Shown: positions 36,699 through 49,076, counted from the first letter of the stretch. The stretch: 64,000 bases of DNA from Anisodus tanguticus (GCA_034509755.1 CM067546.1:15854615-15918614), one strand, 5' to 3'. The notes: a model not told the origin generated them from the sequence alone. A program made the numbers and translations.

Positions 36699-37630
36699 TG
36701 TTGATGTTGGAGGGATGTTGTGACAACATCTGTAAATGCTCAGGATAACATCTTATGAAAATAAGAATGTTGTCTGCGATGTTATGACAACATTCCTGAT
36801 AACATCCTTGTAACAATTTTGACTATTTTTCCGGCCAAAACAAGTTGTGTTACTGTGAGTAAGAAATGACCTAGACAAACTAACAATGATGTTTTGTTTA
36901 AAACGTGATAAAAGAAACAGTCAAAGCTTGGAGAGGAAGCAGCGTGAAGACCAAGTCCAGAACGTTGAGCTTTTGAAGGAGCAAGAACCGGTCCAAGCTG
37001 AAGCCTTCTTTTACTCAGCCTCCGCAACCAACCAGTGAGGATTTCAAGGGAAGTTCCACACTATAAATAGAAGGGAACTTCAAAGTATAGATATCCAGAA
37101 TTGAACGAGAAGAATTACCAAGAGAATTCTCAGATATTCACCTTAGAAACTGGATCAACAAACTTAGCCTAAAGTTGTATAACAACATCTAGTCTCACAT
37201 TACTACTGCTGCTCAGATTCTAGATCAAGCTTATATTTCAAGCAATAGTAATGAAGATGTTGTATTTATCTTTTTAGATCTTTTAACTTTAGGCTGAAGT
37301 CATATGCGACTTCATTTTTGTTTATAATTTCTTTTTCGCATTTATTGTTCAATCTTGTAAAAAGAAATTTATTTGTAATTGTATATAATTTATACAATTC
37401 TTTGGTCATTGACCATCAAGGGATATATTAATATATACCCTTGAAAATATAAACCTTGTGTCTCTTTACTTTTCCGCTGCATTTACTCTATAAAGGTTTA
37501 TAACTGTTTTATCACAATGTTGCCTCAGATGGTGACACAACATTGAAGGCAACATCCAGAAATTGTTTTAATTGCTTTAGCTGTTACTGTTTATTCTTAC
37601 ATATTCTTGTTTATCCGTAGCCCCGGACCA
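36699..37630 (+). repeat. 5' LTR of element G
   Basis: Starts TGTTGATGTTGG and ends CCCCGGACCA. A TATAAATA box is at 37062-37069. Perfect inverted repeats of ATGTTG/CAACAT type occur at 36714-36730, 36765-36795 and 37515-37545. The minus-strand frame 36782-37027 recurs in the other LTR only because it is LTR sequence. Confidence 0.9.
37062..37069 (+). promoter_or_regulatory. TATA box in the 5' LTR of G
   Basis: TATAAATA within CACTATAAATAGAAGG, conserved at 46183-46190 in the other LTR; likely drives the genomic transcript. Confidence 0.65.
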
Positions 37631-37635
37631 ACAAG

Positions 37636-37648
37636 TGGTATCAGAGCC
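37636..37648 (+). promoter_or_regulatory. Primer-binding site of G (initiator tRNA-Met)
   Basis: TGGTATCAGAGCC lies five bases after the LTR end. Confidence 0.9.
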
Positions 37649-37690
37649 AATACTTGATACAATAAGTATTTGATTCTGAATATTACGGCT

Positions 37691-40600
37691 ATGGACTCAG
37701 CTATACAAAACGTTGGTAGACTTCCAATTCTTGACGGAACTAACTATGCCTATTGAAAAATCCGACTACGTTCGCACATCAAATCCATTGATGTTCGAGC
37801 TTGGAGATCAGTTTTTGAAGGCTATGTGATTCCCAAGTACCCAGCAGACGAGGATGGTGATGTACTTACCAAACCCGAATCTGAATGGACCGCGGAAGAG
37901 ATCAACAGTGCGAGCTTCAATAGAAAGGCCCTAAATGCGATATTTGGATGGGTAGATCTCTATATGTTCAAACTAATCCAGAATTGTACAACGGCCAAGG
38001 ACGCTTGGGAGACCTTACAAACTCATTGTGAAGGAACCTCAAGTGTACGACGTACAAAGCTTCGCATGATTTTGAGCCAATACGAATGCTTAAGGATGGA
38101 AGAATCTGAAGACATAAAATCCTATTTTGAAAAGTTAATTGACATTGCTAATCAGTGTCAAGTGCTTGGTTCTCCTTTAACCAACACACAACTTGTGGAT
38201 AAAGCTCTCAGATCTCTTCCTGAAAGGTTTAATACTAAGATTTGTGCTATTGAAGAGGCCCATAATCTTGCTACTATGGATCTGCATGCCTTGATGAGCA
38301 TCTTTCAAACATATGAGATGAACATGAAGAGCCAATGAGATCTGTATAAAGACAAGACTTTGGCACTCCAAGGACAAACCTCGGAAACTGAATTGGAAAA
38401 CGAGGAAGAAAACTTGGAGGAACTGGGAAATGATGCAACTGTTGCCTTACTTACTCGTCGATTCAATTTGGTGGTGAGAAAGATCAACATTGATCGCAAT
38501 AAAGCCAAATACAAACAACATCAAAACCCACTCTTCAATAAACAACCGAATAGGTCACCTTCTGAGCAAAGAAATCACAATCCACTGAGGAAATCTAACT
38601 CCGACAGTACCAATTTCAATCCCAAGCAACTCGAGGGAGTGCAGTGTCATGCATGCTCGGGTTGGGGACACTATGCTAATGAGTGTACAAACACCCTTAG
38701 AAAAATTGGTAAGGTTATGTGGGTAACTCTCAGTGATGATGAGAACGAAGAGGAGGAAGGAGATCAAGAAGAAGAACCACAGGCAATGCTGGTAGCCATG
38801 TTCGAACATTCACTGTCCGACGATAAAGATGTTATTGACAATGTTGCGACAACATCAGACTCAACATATGGAATGTCTTCAACATCAGAGAGGTATGTAT
38901 ACTTTGACTATTCTGATGTAAATTGTTTTAGTGGATTTATTTCTTCATCTGAGGCTATAAATTTGGATCTAGTTGACTCCAAAGATGACGTAATAAAGGA
39001 ATTACAAAATCTGTGTAAAGCCTTAATCACTGAATCTGAGCAACTAGACTCAAAAGCAAAATTATTAGCTCTTGAGAATAGCAATCTGAAAGGCACAATC
39101 AACCGATTAGAGGTGGTACTTACCAAGAAGGACCTAGAGCTTGGTAAGATTCGTGCACAATTGAACGTAGCTGAGACCACCTTTCAAAGGCTCAACATGG
39201 GAACCTCCAAACTGGATGAAATATTAAACTTCAATAATCCTACAAGGGCTGGGCTTGGGTACCAATCTCCTAGAAAAACAAATACTTCCAGGATTCATAG
39301 TCAAACTGAGAGGATAAAACTTGTCAAAGAAAATATGAGCAACTCTCAGATCACTGAAATTGGATCGAAGTTTGTATGTAGCTTCTGTAAAAAGTTAGGA
39401 CACCTTATGCCCTACTGCTACAAACTTCAAAACTCTGCACTCAAGATATTGCCTAAAATGTCATCAGCAATGTTGCCCAACATCACTGAAAACATTCAAA
39501 GCAACCTGCCTGAAAGCAGAAGGAAGAAAAAGGAATGGGTACCCAAATTGAATCTGAAATGTAATGTGTGCATAACTGCTTTGCGTACTAACATTACAGG
39601 GTCTTGGTATTTCGATAGTGGCTGCTCACGTCATATGACAGGTACCAAAAGCCTATTGAAGGAGTATGGAACATTCAATGGAGGATACGTGACCTTTGGA
39701 GGAGGAAGTAAGAGTAAGATAATTGGTAAATGAACTCTTAATGTTTCGGATGTACCAGCCTTGAAAATTGTTATTCATGTAGAAGGTTTGGTTGCTAATC
39801 TTCTTAGCATAAGCCAACTATGTGATGATGATCTCGAGGTGAAATTCAACAAGCTTGGATGCAAGGTTACAGATTCTGCAGATAAATGTGTCATGTCAGG
39901 AACCCGAACGGGAGATAATTGATATCTAGTCGGTAGACAAGAGTTTTGCAACTCCGCAAAGGTAGGTGACCTGACACTTTGGCATCAAAAGTTGGGACAT
40001 GTCAACTACGGCACCTTGGAGAAGCTGATCTCATTTGAAGCTGTCAGAGGCATTCCCAGACTGGATCCAAAATATAAAACACTGTGTGAAGATTGTTTGA
40101 AAGGAAAGCAGACCCGAGTCTCTCATAATGTTGTCCAACGTGACGGACAACATTCAGGTACGTCTCATTGTTTCCAATTATTGCATATGGATCTTATGGG
40201 TCCAATCGAGGTAGATAGCCTAGGAGGAATGAGATATTCTTATGTGATAGTAGATGATTTTTCCAGATTCACTTGGATCTATTTTTTAAAAGAAAAATCA
40301 CAAACCTTTGAGATGTTTAGAACACTTTACTCTAGGATTAAAAATCTATTTTGTTCTTCGATTTTCAGAATTAGATCTGATCATGGAAAGGAGTTTGAAA
40401 ATCAAATCTTTGCAAAATTCTGCGAAAAGAAAGGCATAATCCATGAATTTTCGGCACCAAAAACACCACAACAAAATGGGGTTGCCGAGAGAAAGAACAG
40501 AACTCTACAAGAAATGGCTAGAGTTATGTTAAGTTCTAAGCAATTGTCAAAAAGGTTTTGGGCAGAAGCCTTGAAAATGGCATGTCACATAACTAATAGA

Positions 40601-42741
40601 ATTTATTTAAGGCCAGGGACCAAGATGACACCCTATGAACTGTTAAATAGAAAGAAACCTACAGTGCGGTACTTTCATGTCTTTGGGTGTGTGTGTTATA
40701 TTCTTAATGACAGAGATAAACTGGCCAAATTTGACTCTAAGAGTGACAAGGGAATATTCGTTGGCTACTCTCAGAATAGCCATGCTTATCGAATATACAA
40801 TCTTCGGACAAAGACCATACAAGAATCAGTCAATGTTATTTTCGATGACCTGCTGGATATATCTGGTAGATCTTCAGAAAACAACATTGTGGTTACAATT
40901 GAAGAGGAGCAACTCACAGAAGAAACAAATGTAGACCCAGATGTTGTCCCAACATCAGAAGAAACATCTGAACCTCAAAAAGAGAACACAGGGGACGAAA
41001 ATGAGGAGGAATCTGCTACTGAACTGAATGATCAAGTGAGAAGAGACCCTCCATCGAGGATTAGAAGGAACCATCCACCCGACCAGGTGATAGGGGAAAT
41101 TTTTGAGGAGAGGCGTACAAGATGGAAAGAGCCAGTAAATTACCGAGAAATGGTAAGGTATGTGTGCATGTCCACCATATATCAATAGGTAAGTCTATCT
41201 TGTCTTACATCTACTTTGGAACCTAAAAATATTGGGGAAGCATTAAAAGATAATTTTTGGATTCAAGCCATGCAAGAAGAGCTTGAACAATTTGCCCGAA
41301 ATGAGGTTTGAGACTTGGTACCACGACCCCACAACACAAATGTTATTGGGACTAAGTGGATATTCAAAAACAAATCAGATGAGTTAGGGAAGATTGTCAG
41401 TAACAAAGCTCGACTTGTTGCTCAAGGATATACACAAGTAGAAGGTATCGACTATGACGAGACCTTCGCTCATGTGGCTAGAATTGAGTCAATAAGGTTA
41501 CTTCTTGATATTTCTTGCTATCTAAAGATTACCTTGCACCAAATGGACGTTAAAGGTGCCTTTCTCAGTGGATACTTGGACAAAGAAGTTTATGTTGAAC
41601 AACCAAAGGGATTTGAGGATCCTCACCATCCACATCATGTGTACAAGCTCAAGAAAGCCTTGTATGGACTAAAACAAGCACCACGTGCATGGTATGGTCG
41701 TCTAACTAACTTCCTTGTTGAGTTTGGTTTTACCCGTGGAGAAGCTGACAAAACATTATTCATTAAAAGAGACGGTATAGATGTAATAATAGCTTAAATC
41801 TATGTTGATGATATTGTTTTTGGTTCGACTACAGAATCACTAGTAAAGTCTTTTGTCGAAGCAATGTCGACAACATTTGAGATGAGCATGATTGGAGAAC
41901 TAACATTTTTCTTAGGCTTGCAGATTAAACAAAATGAAGATGGGATCTTTGTATCTCAAAGCAAATACGTCAAGAATCTTGTTACGAGATTTGGTCTAGA
42001 AAATGCTAAACACATGAAGACTCCAATGGGCTCTGCGCAACAGGTATGTAAAGACGATGTTGGACAAGATGTTGACCCAACATTATACCGATCTATGATA
42101 GGTAGCCTTCTATACCTTACTGCCAGTCGCCCCGATATCATGTTTAGCGTATGTGTTTGTGCCAGGTTCCAAGCCAGTCCCAAGGTATCTCATTTTAATG
42201 CTGTGAAACGTATCATTCGATACGTTGCCGGTACAAGTGACTTGGGAATTTGGTACTCCAAAGACACTAATCCTAATCTAATAGGATATAGTGACTCGGA
42301 TTGGGCCGGTGATGTAGACGATAGAAAAAGCACTAGTGGTGGGTGTTTCTATCTTGGCAATAATCTAGTCTCACGGTACAGTCGTAAACAAAATTGTGTA
42401 TCACTCTCGACTGCCGAATCTGAATATGTGGCAGCCGGAAGTTGTTGTGCTCAACTGATTTGGTTACGACATATGCTAGATGACTATGGCATATCTAATA
42501 ACTCCATGATTTTGTACTGTGATAATCTGAGTGCTATTAATATTTCCAAAAATTCAGTTCAGCATTCACGTACAAAGCACATAGACATAAGACATCATTT
42601 TTAAGAGACTTAGTGGAAAAACAGCTAGTTCAAATCGAACATGTTGATACTCTTTTTCAACTGGCTGACATTTTTACCAAACCTTTAATTCATGAGAGAT
42701 TTTCTAGTTTGAAAAAATTTCTTGGTCTCTGTTTTCTTTGA
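37691..42741 (+). pseudogene. gag-pol: Gag-pol polyprotein of element G, with stops
   Basis: One frame runs from the ATG at 37691 to 42601, about 1637 codons, followed by a one-base deletion and a short tail to 42741. In-frame stops are at 37754, 38336, 39731, 39920, 41186, 41309 and 41795. Domains: Copia gag (residues about 45-215), two zinc knuckles CHACSGWGHYANEC (319-332) and CSFCKKLGHLMPYC (563-576), protease FDSG with Asp 642, integrase zinc region WHQKLGH...CEDCLKGK, integrase core with Asp 834, Asp 897 and Glu 933 (35 residues between the last two), RT with YVDD at 1371-1374, and RNase H ending RTKHIDIRHHF. All catalytic residues are present. At least three stops replace an expected tryptophan (TGG to TGA), as cytosine deamination would give. 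Confidence 0.92.
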
Positions 42742-43482
42742 AAATAAGACAGACTAGGTAGATGTTGTCCGAAATGTTGTCCTAACACTCTGGGTAACAT
42801 TTACTGTTGAGTCAATATACAGGATAAGTGTTGTAGTGATGTTGCATTTTTTTTAAAAAAAGATTCAAGCATGACTCTAAAAAGACAAGATATGAAGGCA
42901 AAGCCTCTACTAAAAGATTTGGATATATACAAAAAGAGCAAAGCTTTAAGTTTGGTATCGTTCCTATTCTATAGGAGTACCACGTGTTCAAAAAGGTTGA
43001 AAATTCCTCAATATTTTTTTTAATCTGTATGTGTTCAACTAAGTTGATTAAGGACAATGGTAAAATGTTACATTAGTCCAAATCGGTCTCATAGGGAACA
43101 TGTACGGAAATATTATCTGCCAAATCAGAAAATCCTTGGAGTCTCATAATGCTTGTTTAACTTTGAAATATTGCCAACATCATCAACAACATCGTGTTCC
43201 AGTACATTGATCAAACTGGCTTATCTTATTTTATTCATATTTTTGGTATTTAAAACGTCTCTATTTTTAACTGGAAGTCCAAAAATTCTGGATGACCATT
43301 TTTTTTAAATGATGATATGTGCTATGACAATCCTATTTTAGGTGTGTAAAGAGTTTTTATTCTTCTATACAATCTAAATTTAAGGAAAAGGAGTTTAAGT
43401 GTAAGTATACTTCGCCATAATAAAACCTCCCATTTTTTTGTCTTGGAATTATCACATCAGCCGACTACCAACCCATTAAACC
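42742..43482 (+). other. Spacer between pol and the extra ORF of G
   Basis: 740 bases without a coding match. It begins with further ATGTTGTCC words (42762-42797) and is otherwise AT-rich. It could hold a splice acceptor for a subgenomic RNA; the GTCTTGGAATTATCACATCAG just before 43460 is a weak candidate. Confidence 0.45.
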
Positions 43483-45288
43483 ATGGCAGCCCAAACAACA
43501 CCGTCATTTCTCAAAACCGAAAGCTTCTCCGACACGCCCAATCCTTCAAAAGCCTCTCCCATGTACGTGTCCCCAAAATCAACAAACACCAAAGATTATT
43601 CTCCAATGTCGACTAGTCCAGCAAATAACAACAAGGTTTACAAGCATTATACTTCCATCAATGACTTGAGACTTGTCGAGGAGGACTGCACACAGGCTAT
43701 GATCCTGCTTGGTTCAGATAAGCCATTACAGGTGAGCTACCCAGGCGATAATGAAAACCCAATCGATGTTGATGCAACATCTGATTTCTGGAACCTTGCC
43801 TCAAAATCGACATTTCCGATGCAAAGGTCAAAGAGGGTTTTCGGAAACCAATTCGGTGAATACCAGTCTACCGAAAGATCCAGGGAAGAGTCGACTTTCC
43901 CTGTTGATACTACCACAAGCAACAACACTGACACCAATTTCAGTGTGCCCAGTTCCTCCAGAACTCCATCAACTTCCACTCCACAAGCAGGATCTGAGAA
44001 GGAAAAAGAAGAAGAAGAGATGTCTGATGACACACCTCTACGAAACTTCATTCCTAAAGGGGTCCATAGAACATACTGGAATTTTGATAAATATGTTGCC
44101 TCAACATCAAAGGCAACAGACGAGAAAATGGACCCAGACTATGTTGCCCCAACATCCGAGGCAACACCTGCAGCCACCTCATTCGAACAAGTATACACAG
44201 AATCTGAGGTAATTCCCTACTCTTCTATGTTTCAAACTAAATCATGCTCCAGCAATTGGAATTGGTTTAAGAATAGAGGAGTTAGAGGGGAGAAGGTGAT
44301 TGACCTAACTTCATTCTCCAAAAATGGTTTAGTTGATTTCTTAAATAGTCAAAACATCTTAAGCTCTGTATCTGGTAAGAATCCTTATTGTAAGAAGGTG
44401 ATTAAGGTGTTCTATGCTAATCTGATGCTTGCTGTTAAGGACACAACCTCAATTTAATTTGGGAAAGTGTACTTATACAACAAGGTATACAATTTTACAC
44501 CTAATATCATCAACTCCACCCTTGGGATAATTATTAGTAAAAGAGAACCTCAACCAAACCCCACTGTTGAGGAACTCAATTCAATGATCAAGTACCTTAC
44601 AGGGAATTTGATCACTGTTTGGGCTCCTCGCAGCCTTGTGTCGAAACTCACTGCCTTGTTTGCCACTTTGCACAAACTTGCTATATACAACTGGCTACCC
44701 TCTCTCAATGAGACAGTAATGACCCTTAATCAAGCATCACTACCTTTTAAGTTTGGAAGGAATCAGAAAGTTGACTTAGGAACACTTATATTCAACCATG
44801 CTGTCAACTTGGCAGAAAAACAAAGCAACTCTGCCCTTCCATACCCCTCCTTGATTTTTCAAATCCTGCTCAACCAAGGTCTTAAGACTCCAAAAGGAGA
44901 AAAGCTGAGTCCAGCCTTAGAGGTTTACTCAGTACAATGAGCAGTTGTTAAAAGCAGGGACAGGGTTATTGACCTACCTTGGAAGAAAGATGAATGGGAC
45001 ACTAACACATCAAAGGATGTTGCCGACATTCTTGGCAACATTGCTCAAGGACAGGTCCCAATGTCCAAAGACTGGCTACGACAGCACATTGCTGAACTTG
45101 ACAGACAAAATCAAGAACTAGTGCGAGCCAGGAACTATTACATGGGCTTACTTTCTTCACAAAAAGGGGGAGATGATGTTGATGCGATGCTGATGCTGCT
45201 GTTGGAAGCAGACAGACAGGGGGAGCTGCTACTGATAAGGGTGCAGGTAATGATGCAGGGGAGAGGAGATGAGATGATTGATTGCTAA
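43483..45288 (+). pseudogene. Extra ORF after pol in G (envelope-like / putative plant transposon protein domain)
   Basis: About 602 codons in one frame from the ATG at 43483, with stops at 44455 and 44938. Residues 1-190 are rich in Ser, Thr and Pro with an acidic patch KEKEEEEMSDD. A compact domain follows (about 270-480), reading VIKVFYANLMLA, then VYNFTPNIINSTLG, then NWLPSLN and a long helical stretch. This pattern is that of the family named putative plant transposon protein or envelope-like protein in plants. The C-terminus (about 530-570) is a predicted coiled coil with HIAELDRQNQELVRARNYY. I see no signal peptide or membrane segment, so a true envelope role is unlikely. Its position is that of env in retroviruses; function unknown. 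Confidence 0.7.
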
Positions 45289-45805
45289 CTACTTCTGAAG
45301 CCATGGAGATGAAGATGGTGCTGCACAGAGTGATTGATCACAAAAAGCGTTTGGAAGCTATTGTGACTTGATTACTCTAGTCAAGGATGATTATGCTGAT
45401 GGAGTGTTGATTCAATGATGAATGTTTATTTGAATAGTGGACTATACTGACATTACTGACATTTGGAATATTATTTGTGTTTGTATTTTTTTTACTTTGA
45501 GACATTTGGTCTGTTCTTGTGGACATTATGACTGCTTTCAAAAGCTGTTTATATATGTTTGCCTGATGTGGATTGTTATGAATGGTTACTGTAGACTGAT
45601 TACGCGATTCTTGCCGTAAGTAAGTCACGACTAACGAACATAACTCCTATCGATCAAATCATCGATACAACACTGCTTGAAATTTGCTACTGCAGGTTAA
45701 GGGGGAGCATAACACTGATCCTACTGATTCTTGGAATGTAAGGACTACATCGGGAATAAGTATCCTAGTCATTTTCGCTTCGTATATAGTTTTGTGAAGA
45801 AAGGC
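45289..45805 (+). other. 3' untranslated region of G
   Basis: Non-coding sequence between the extra ORF and the polypurine tract, with a GGGGGAGCAT stretch near 45701. No gene is seen. Confidence 0.6.
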
Positions 45806-45819
45806 AAAAAGGGGGAGAT
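45806..45819 (+). promoter_or_regulatory. Polypurine tract of G
   Basis: AAAAAGGGGGAGAT directly abuts the 3' LTR, the usual start point for plus-strand DNA synthesis. Confidence 0.9.
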
Positions 45820-46752
45820 TGTTGATGTTGGATGGATGTTGTGACAACATCTGTACATGCTCAGGACAACATCTTATGAAAATAAGAATGTTGCCTGCCA
45901 TGTTGTGACAACATTCCTGATAACATCCCTGTAACGATTTTGCCTATTCTTCCGGCCAAAACAGGTTGTGTTACTGTGAGTAAAAAATGACCTAGGCAAA
46001 CTAACAATGATGTTGTGTTTAAAACGTGGTAAAAGAAACAGTCAAATCTTGGAGAGGAAGCAACGTGAAGACCAAGTCCAGAACGTTGAGCTTTTGAAGG
46101 AGCAAGAACCGGTCCAAGCTGAAGCCTTCTTTTACTCAGCCTCCGCAACCAACCAGTGAGGATTTCAAGGGAAGTTCCACACTATAAATAGAAGGGAACT
46201 TCAGAGTATCGATATCCAGAATTGAACGAGAAGAATTACCAAGAGAATTCTCAGATATTCACCTTAGAAACTGGATCAACACACTTAGCCTAAAGTTGTA
46301 TAACAACATCTAGTCCCACATTACTACTGTTGCTCAGATTCTAGATCAAGCTTATATTTCAAGCAATAGTAATGAAGATGTTGTATTTATCTTTTTAGAT
46401 CTTTTAACTTTAGGCTGAAGTCATCTGCGACTTCATTTTTGTTTGTAATTTCTTTTTCGCATTTATTGTTCAATCTTGTAAAAAGAAATTCATTTGTAAT
46501 TGTATATAATTTATACAATTCTTTGGTCATTGACCATCAAGGGATATATTAATATATACCCTTGAAAATATAAACCTTGTGTCTCTTTACTTTTCCGCTG
46601 CATTTACTCTATAAAGGTTTATAACTGTTTTATCACAATGTTGCCTCAGACGTTGACACAACATTGAAGGCAACATCCAGAAACTATTTTAATTGCTTTA
46701 GCTGTTACTGTTTTATTCCTACATATTCTTGCTTATCCGTAGCCCCGGACCA
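45820..46752 (+). repeat. 3' LTR of element G
   Basis: 933 bp matching 36699-37630. Differences from the 5' LTR cluster in the first 250 bp. TATA box at 46183-46190. The inverted repeats are kept at 45835-45851, 45900-45914 and 46636-46666. Confidence 0.9.
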
Positions 46753-47280
46753 ATTATTGGTAATAAGTAATTATTGGTAATAGGAGCATGATAACTAATA
46801 ATAAGTAGAACCTTAGGTTACTAAATTGCTTTAATGGGTTAAAACAAAAAAAATATACAGTAAATTTAAACTTTTGTACTAGTACATGTAACCTTAAATT
46901 CAAAAATAATATATTTTCTCTATTTGATTCCAATAATATGAATCTCTATTTTTAAAATATCTTAAATGTGTGATACTGTTTTATCCTTATACAAGTTTTA
47001 CTGCTTTTTGTTTATACTATTCATATTTCAGTTTTAATGTGATGTATTTTCTTAACGACCACATCAATATTATTGTTCATTTTTCATGAAAAAATATTAA
47101 TATAGTAAAATTAGCATTTTAAACTCCACGTTGAAGTAAACCCCACTGCTTAAAATAAAAGAGGATCTGAATATAATTCTGAGTAGTTGAATTTTTTTTA
47201 AACCATTCGATATTCAAAGTCTATCAACCCGCATAAAATAAATTTATTAAAGAAACATTTTACTATGAAAATTATTATTC
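46753..47280. other. AT-rich flank of element G
   Basis: Starts with a short direct duplication (ATTATTGGTAATAAGTA then ATTATTGGTAATAGG) and continues AT-rich without genes. Confidence 0.4.
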
Positions 47281-47530
47281 TTAGGGGTTGTTTAGTAGCT
47301 AAGTTATTCATGTATTAAATTTTGCATAAATAATACAATGTTTGGTAGCATTCTTTTGCTATATATAAAATTCAACATACCTAATACGGTATTTGATTTG
47401 TAATTTAGAAATCCATATTAGTTTGCATAACTAATACATGTATAAGTTATTCCGGGATATATTCATTATTTTATATCGAGTAAAATATGAAAAAACTAAA
47501 TCTTGCATAACTAATATTAATATAAAATAA
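47281..47530. mobile_element. MITE-like fragment
   Basis: GGGGTTGTTTAGTAG at the left, then repeated words CATAACTAATA, GTTATTCATGTATTA and GTTTGGTAG, look like a foldback element. The right terminal repeat is not seen, so the call is weak. Confidence 0.35.
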
Positions 47531-47759
47531 TATATACTCCCTCCGTTCCAAAAATATTGCCTTACTTTCAGTATTAATTTGTCTCAAACAACTTGACACA
47601 TTTATATATTTATAAATAATTAAACTTTATGACATGATTCACAGCTACACGAATATATAAAACTTATTTTAGATCACATATTTTAAAAATCTTACTTTAT
47701 TTTTAAAATTCAGTATCAAATCAATTTAAAATAATTTTTTTAAACAAAACTCCTTTTTT
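47531..47759. mobile_element. CTCCCTCCGT-type repeat fragment (Stowaway-like end)
   Basis: TACTCCCTCCGTTCCAAAAAT at 47534 is the terminal sequence of many plant Stowaway-type MITEs, preceded by TA. The opposite end is absent. Confidence 0.4.
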
Positions 47760-48289
47760 TATATTACTAAAATTTGCATAACTTCACAAGCTATGAGATC
47801 CCTTACTTCATTTAAGCGCGACCGAGTCGCTGGTGAATGAAGAGAATACACGTGTGATAAAATTTTTATTTCCAAGCAAGAAAAGAAGATGTGAGAATAT
47901 TGATGACCGACGGGCACGGGCAGGGGTACAATGACCTTGAAAATAGAGCCCCCAATGTGTACACTGGTCCCAGTCATCGTCGTTTTTTATTGAATGGTTT
48001 CGTATCATGTATTCATTGGGTCCCACAGAGTTGTGTTGTGGGGACCACGTAGACGCAGCTCCAATGTGGGAGGAGAGAGAAAGAAATTTATGATGGAATG
48101 GAAGAGGGTGGTTTTTTAATCTGTGTTTGGTTTAGGGTGGATCCCAAAGTTGCTTTTTGGCAAAAAGGTCCAAATGTTTCTTTAAAATGTTCTCGAGCTA
48201 CCAAATTTTGTGACTATTTCTATTTCTCCTACTTCCCATGAATAGGAAGTTGTACAGACTAGTCAAGGCGAGGGAGAGGAGGGCCCCGT
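47760..48289. other. Possible low-copy host sequence
   Basis: This 530-bp stretch shares nothing with the other repeats in the window and is less AT-biased. It holds no convincing coding frame. Two blocks, CCCAATGTGTACACTGG and GGGTCCCACAGAG, look like promoter or UTR sequence rather than transposon. It is bounded by MITE debris on the left and the LTR of C on the right. Confidence 0.35.
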
Positions 48290-48364
48290 TGTTGCCACCC
48301 AATTTTATGTCATCTTTTTCGATTATTTATTTGCGTTTTTAAATATTTTGACACCTCAAATAAT

Positions 48365-48370
<6 letters not shown>

Positions 48371-48400
<30 letters not shown>
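48371..48400. repeat. (TA)15 microsatellite in the LTR of C
   Basis: Fifteen TA units; the 3' LTR has a shorter run near 63400-63411, so the two LTRs have diverged in length here. Confidence 0.9.
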
Positions 48401-48403
<3 letters not shown>

Positions 48404-49076
48404 CCTTTAATATCGTCGTCTATTCTTAATATCATTATTTATTATTATTATTCATATTTTTCTACTATCATTTGTCTTTTAATATCATAATCATAGTTTT
48501 ATCATAATATTCTATGTTAATTTATCTTTGCAAAACGACATCGCATTTTTTATTATTTTAAAAATAAGCATTTCATAAATATTATGTTTTATTATTATCG
48601 CATCGTTATTTTTTATTTAAATAATTTACATTTCTTCAAATAATTTTTTTAAAAAAATAATAAACCCCTTTTATATTTTAACCACAACCCATTTTGTTTT
48701 CTTACCAAAACCAGCCAAACCCCATTTCCGCCCAGCCCAATCGTCCACCAACCCGGCCCAACCCCCACACCCCTTTTATTCCCTAAACCCAAACAAATCC
48801 TAAACCTTTGTTTTCTTTTTCACCCATTTCGCCCACACCCAACACCTGCCACACCTCACCCACCAGCCCCATACCCGCGACCCATACCCCTCACCCACCA
48901 TCCCTGACACCACCACATCCATCCCCGTCACTTCACCCATACCCTATCCCCCCAAAACCCGTGACTTGCACCCCTAAAATCTGCTTCCAAAATCATCACC
49001 TTGGCGCCTTTAATTCAAAATTCAAACTCGGAGCCCAAAGAGGTATGGGGGTGAACGGTTTTGGGGGAAATCCGCC

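Larger units (their letters stand above)
36699..46752 (+). mobile_element. Element G: complete SIRE-like Ty1/Copia retrotransposon
   Basis: 10.05 kb with LTRs of 932 and 933 bp about 97% identical by eye, a PBS, a gag-pol frame in Copia order (gag, protease, integrase, RT, RNase H), an additional ORF after pol, and a polypurine tract. Size, initiator-tRNA PBS and the post-pol ORF fit the SIRE/Maximus lineage. Flanks read GATGG before and ATTAT after, so no perfect 5-bp target duplication is seen. The coding frames carry stops, so it depends on other copies. Confidence 0.9.

Noticed and set aside
36782..37027. Minus-strand 81-codon frame repeated at 45861-46148
   Set aside because: It is present twice only because both copies are the LTR of G.
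43483..45288. True retroviral envelope gene
   Set aside because: No signal peptide, membrane helix or cleavage site is visible.
36694..46757. Target-site duplication around element G
   Set aside because: GATGG and ATTAT do not match; the loosely similar ATTGATGG and ATTATTGG are not a convincing 5-bp duplication.
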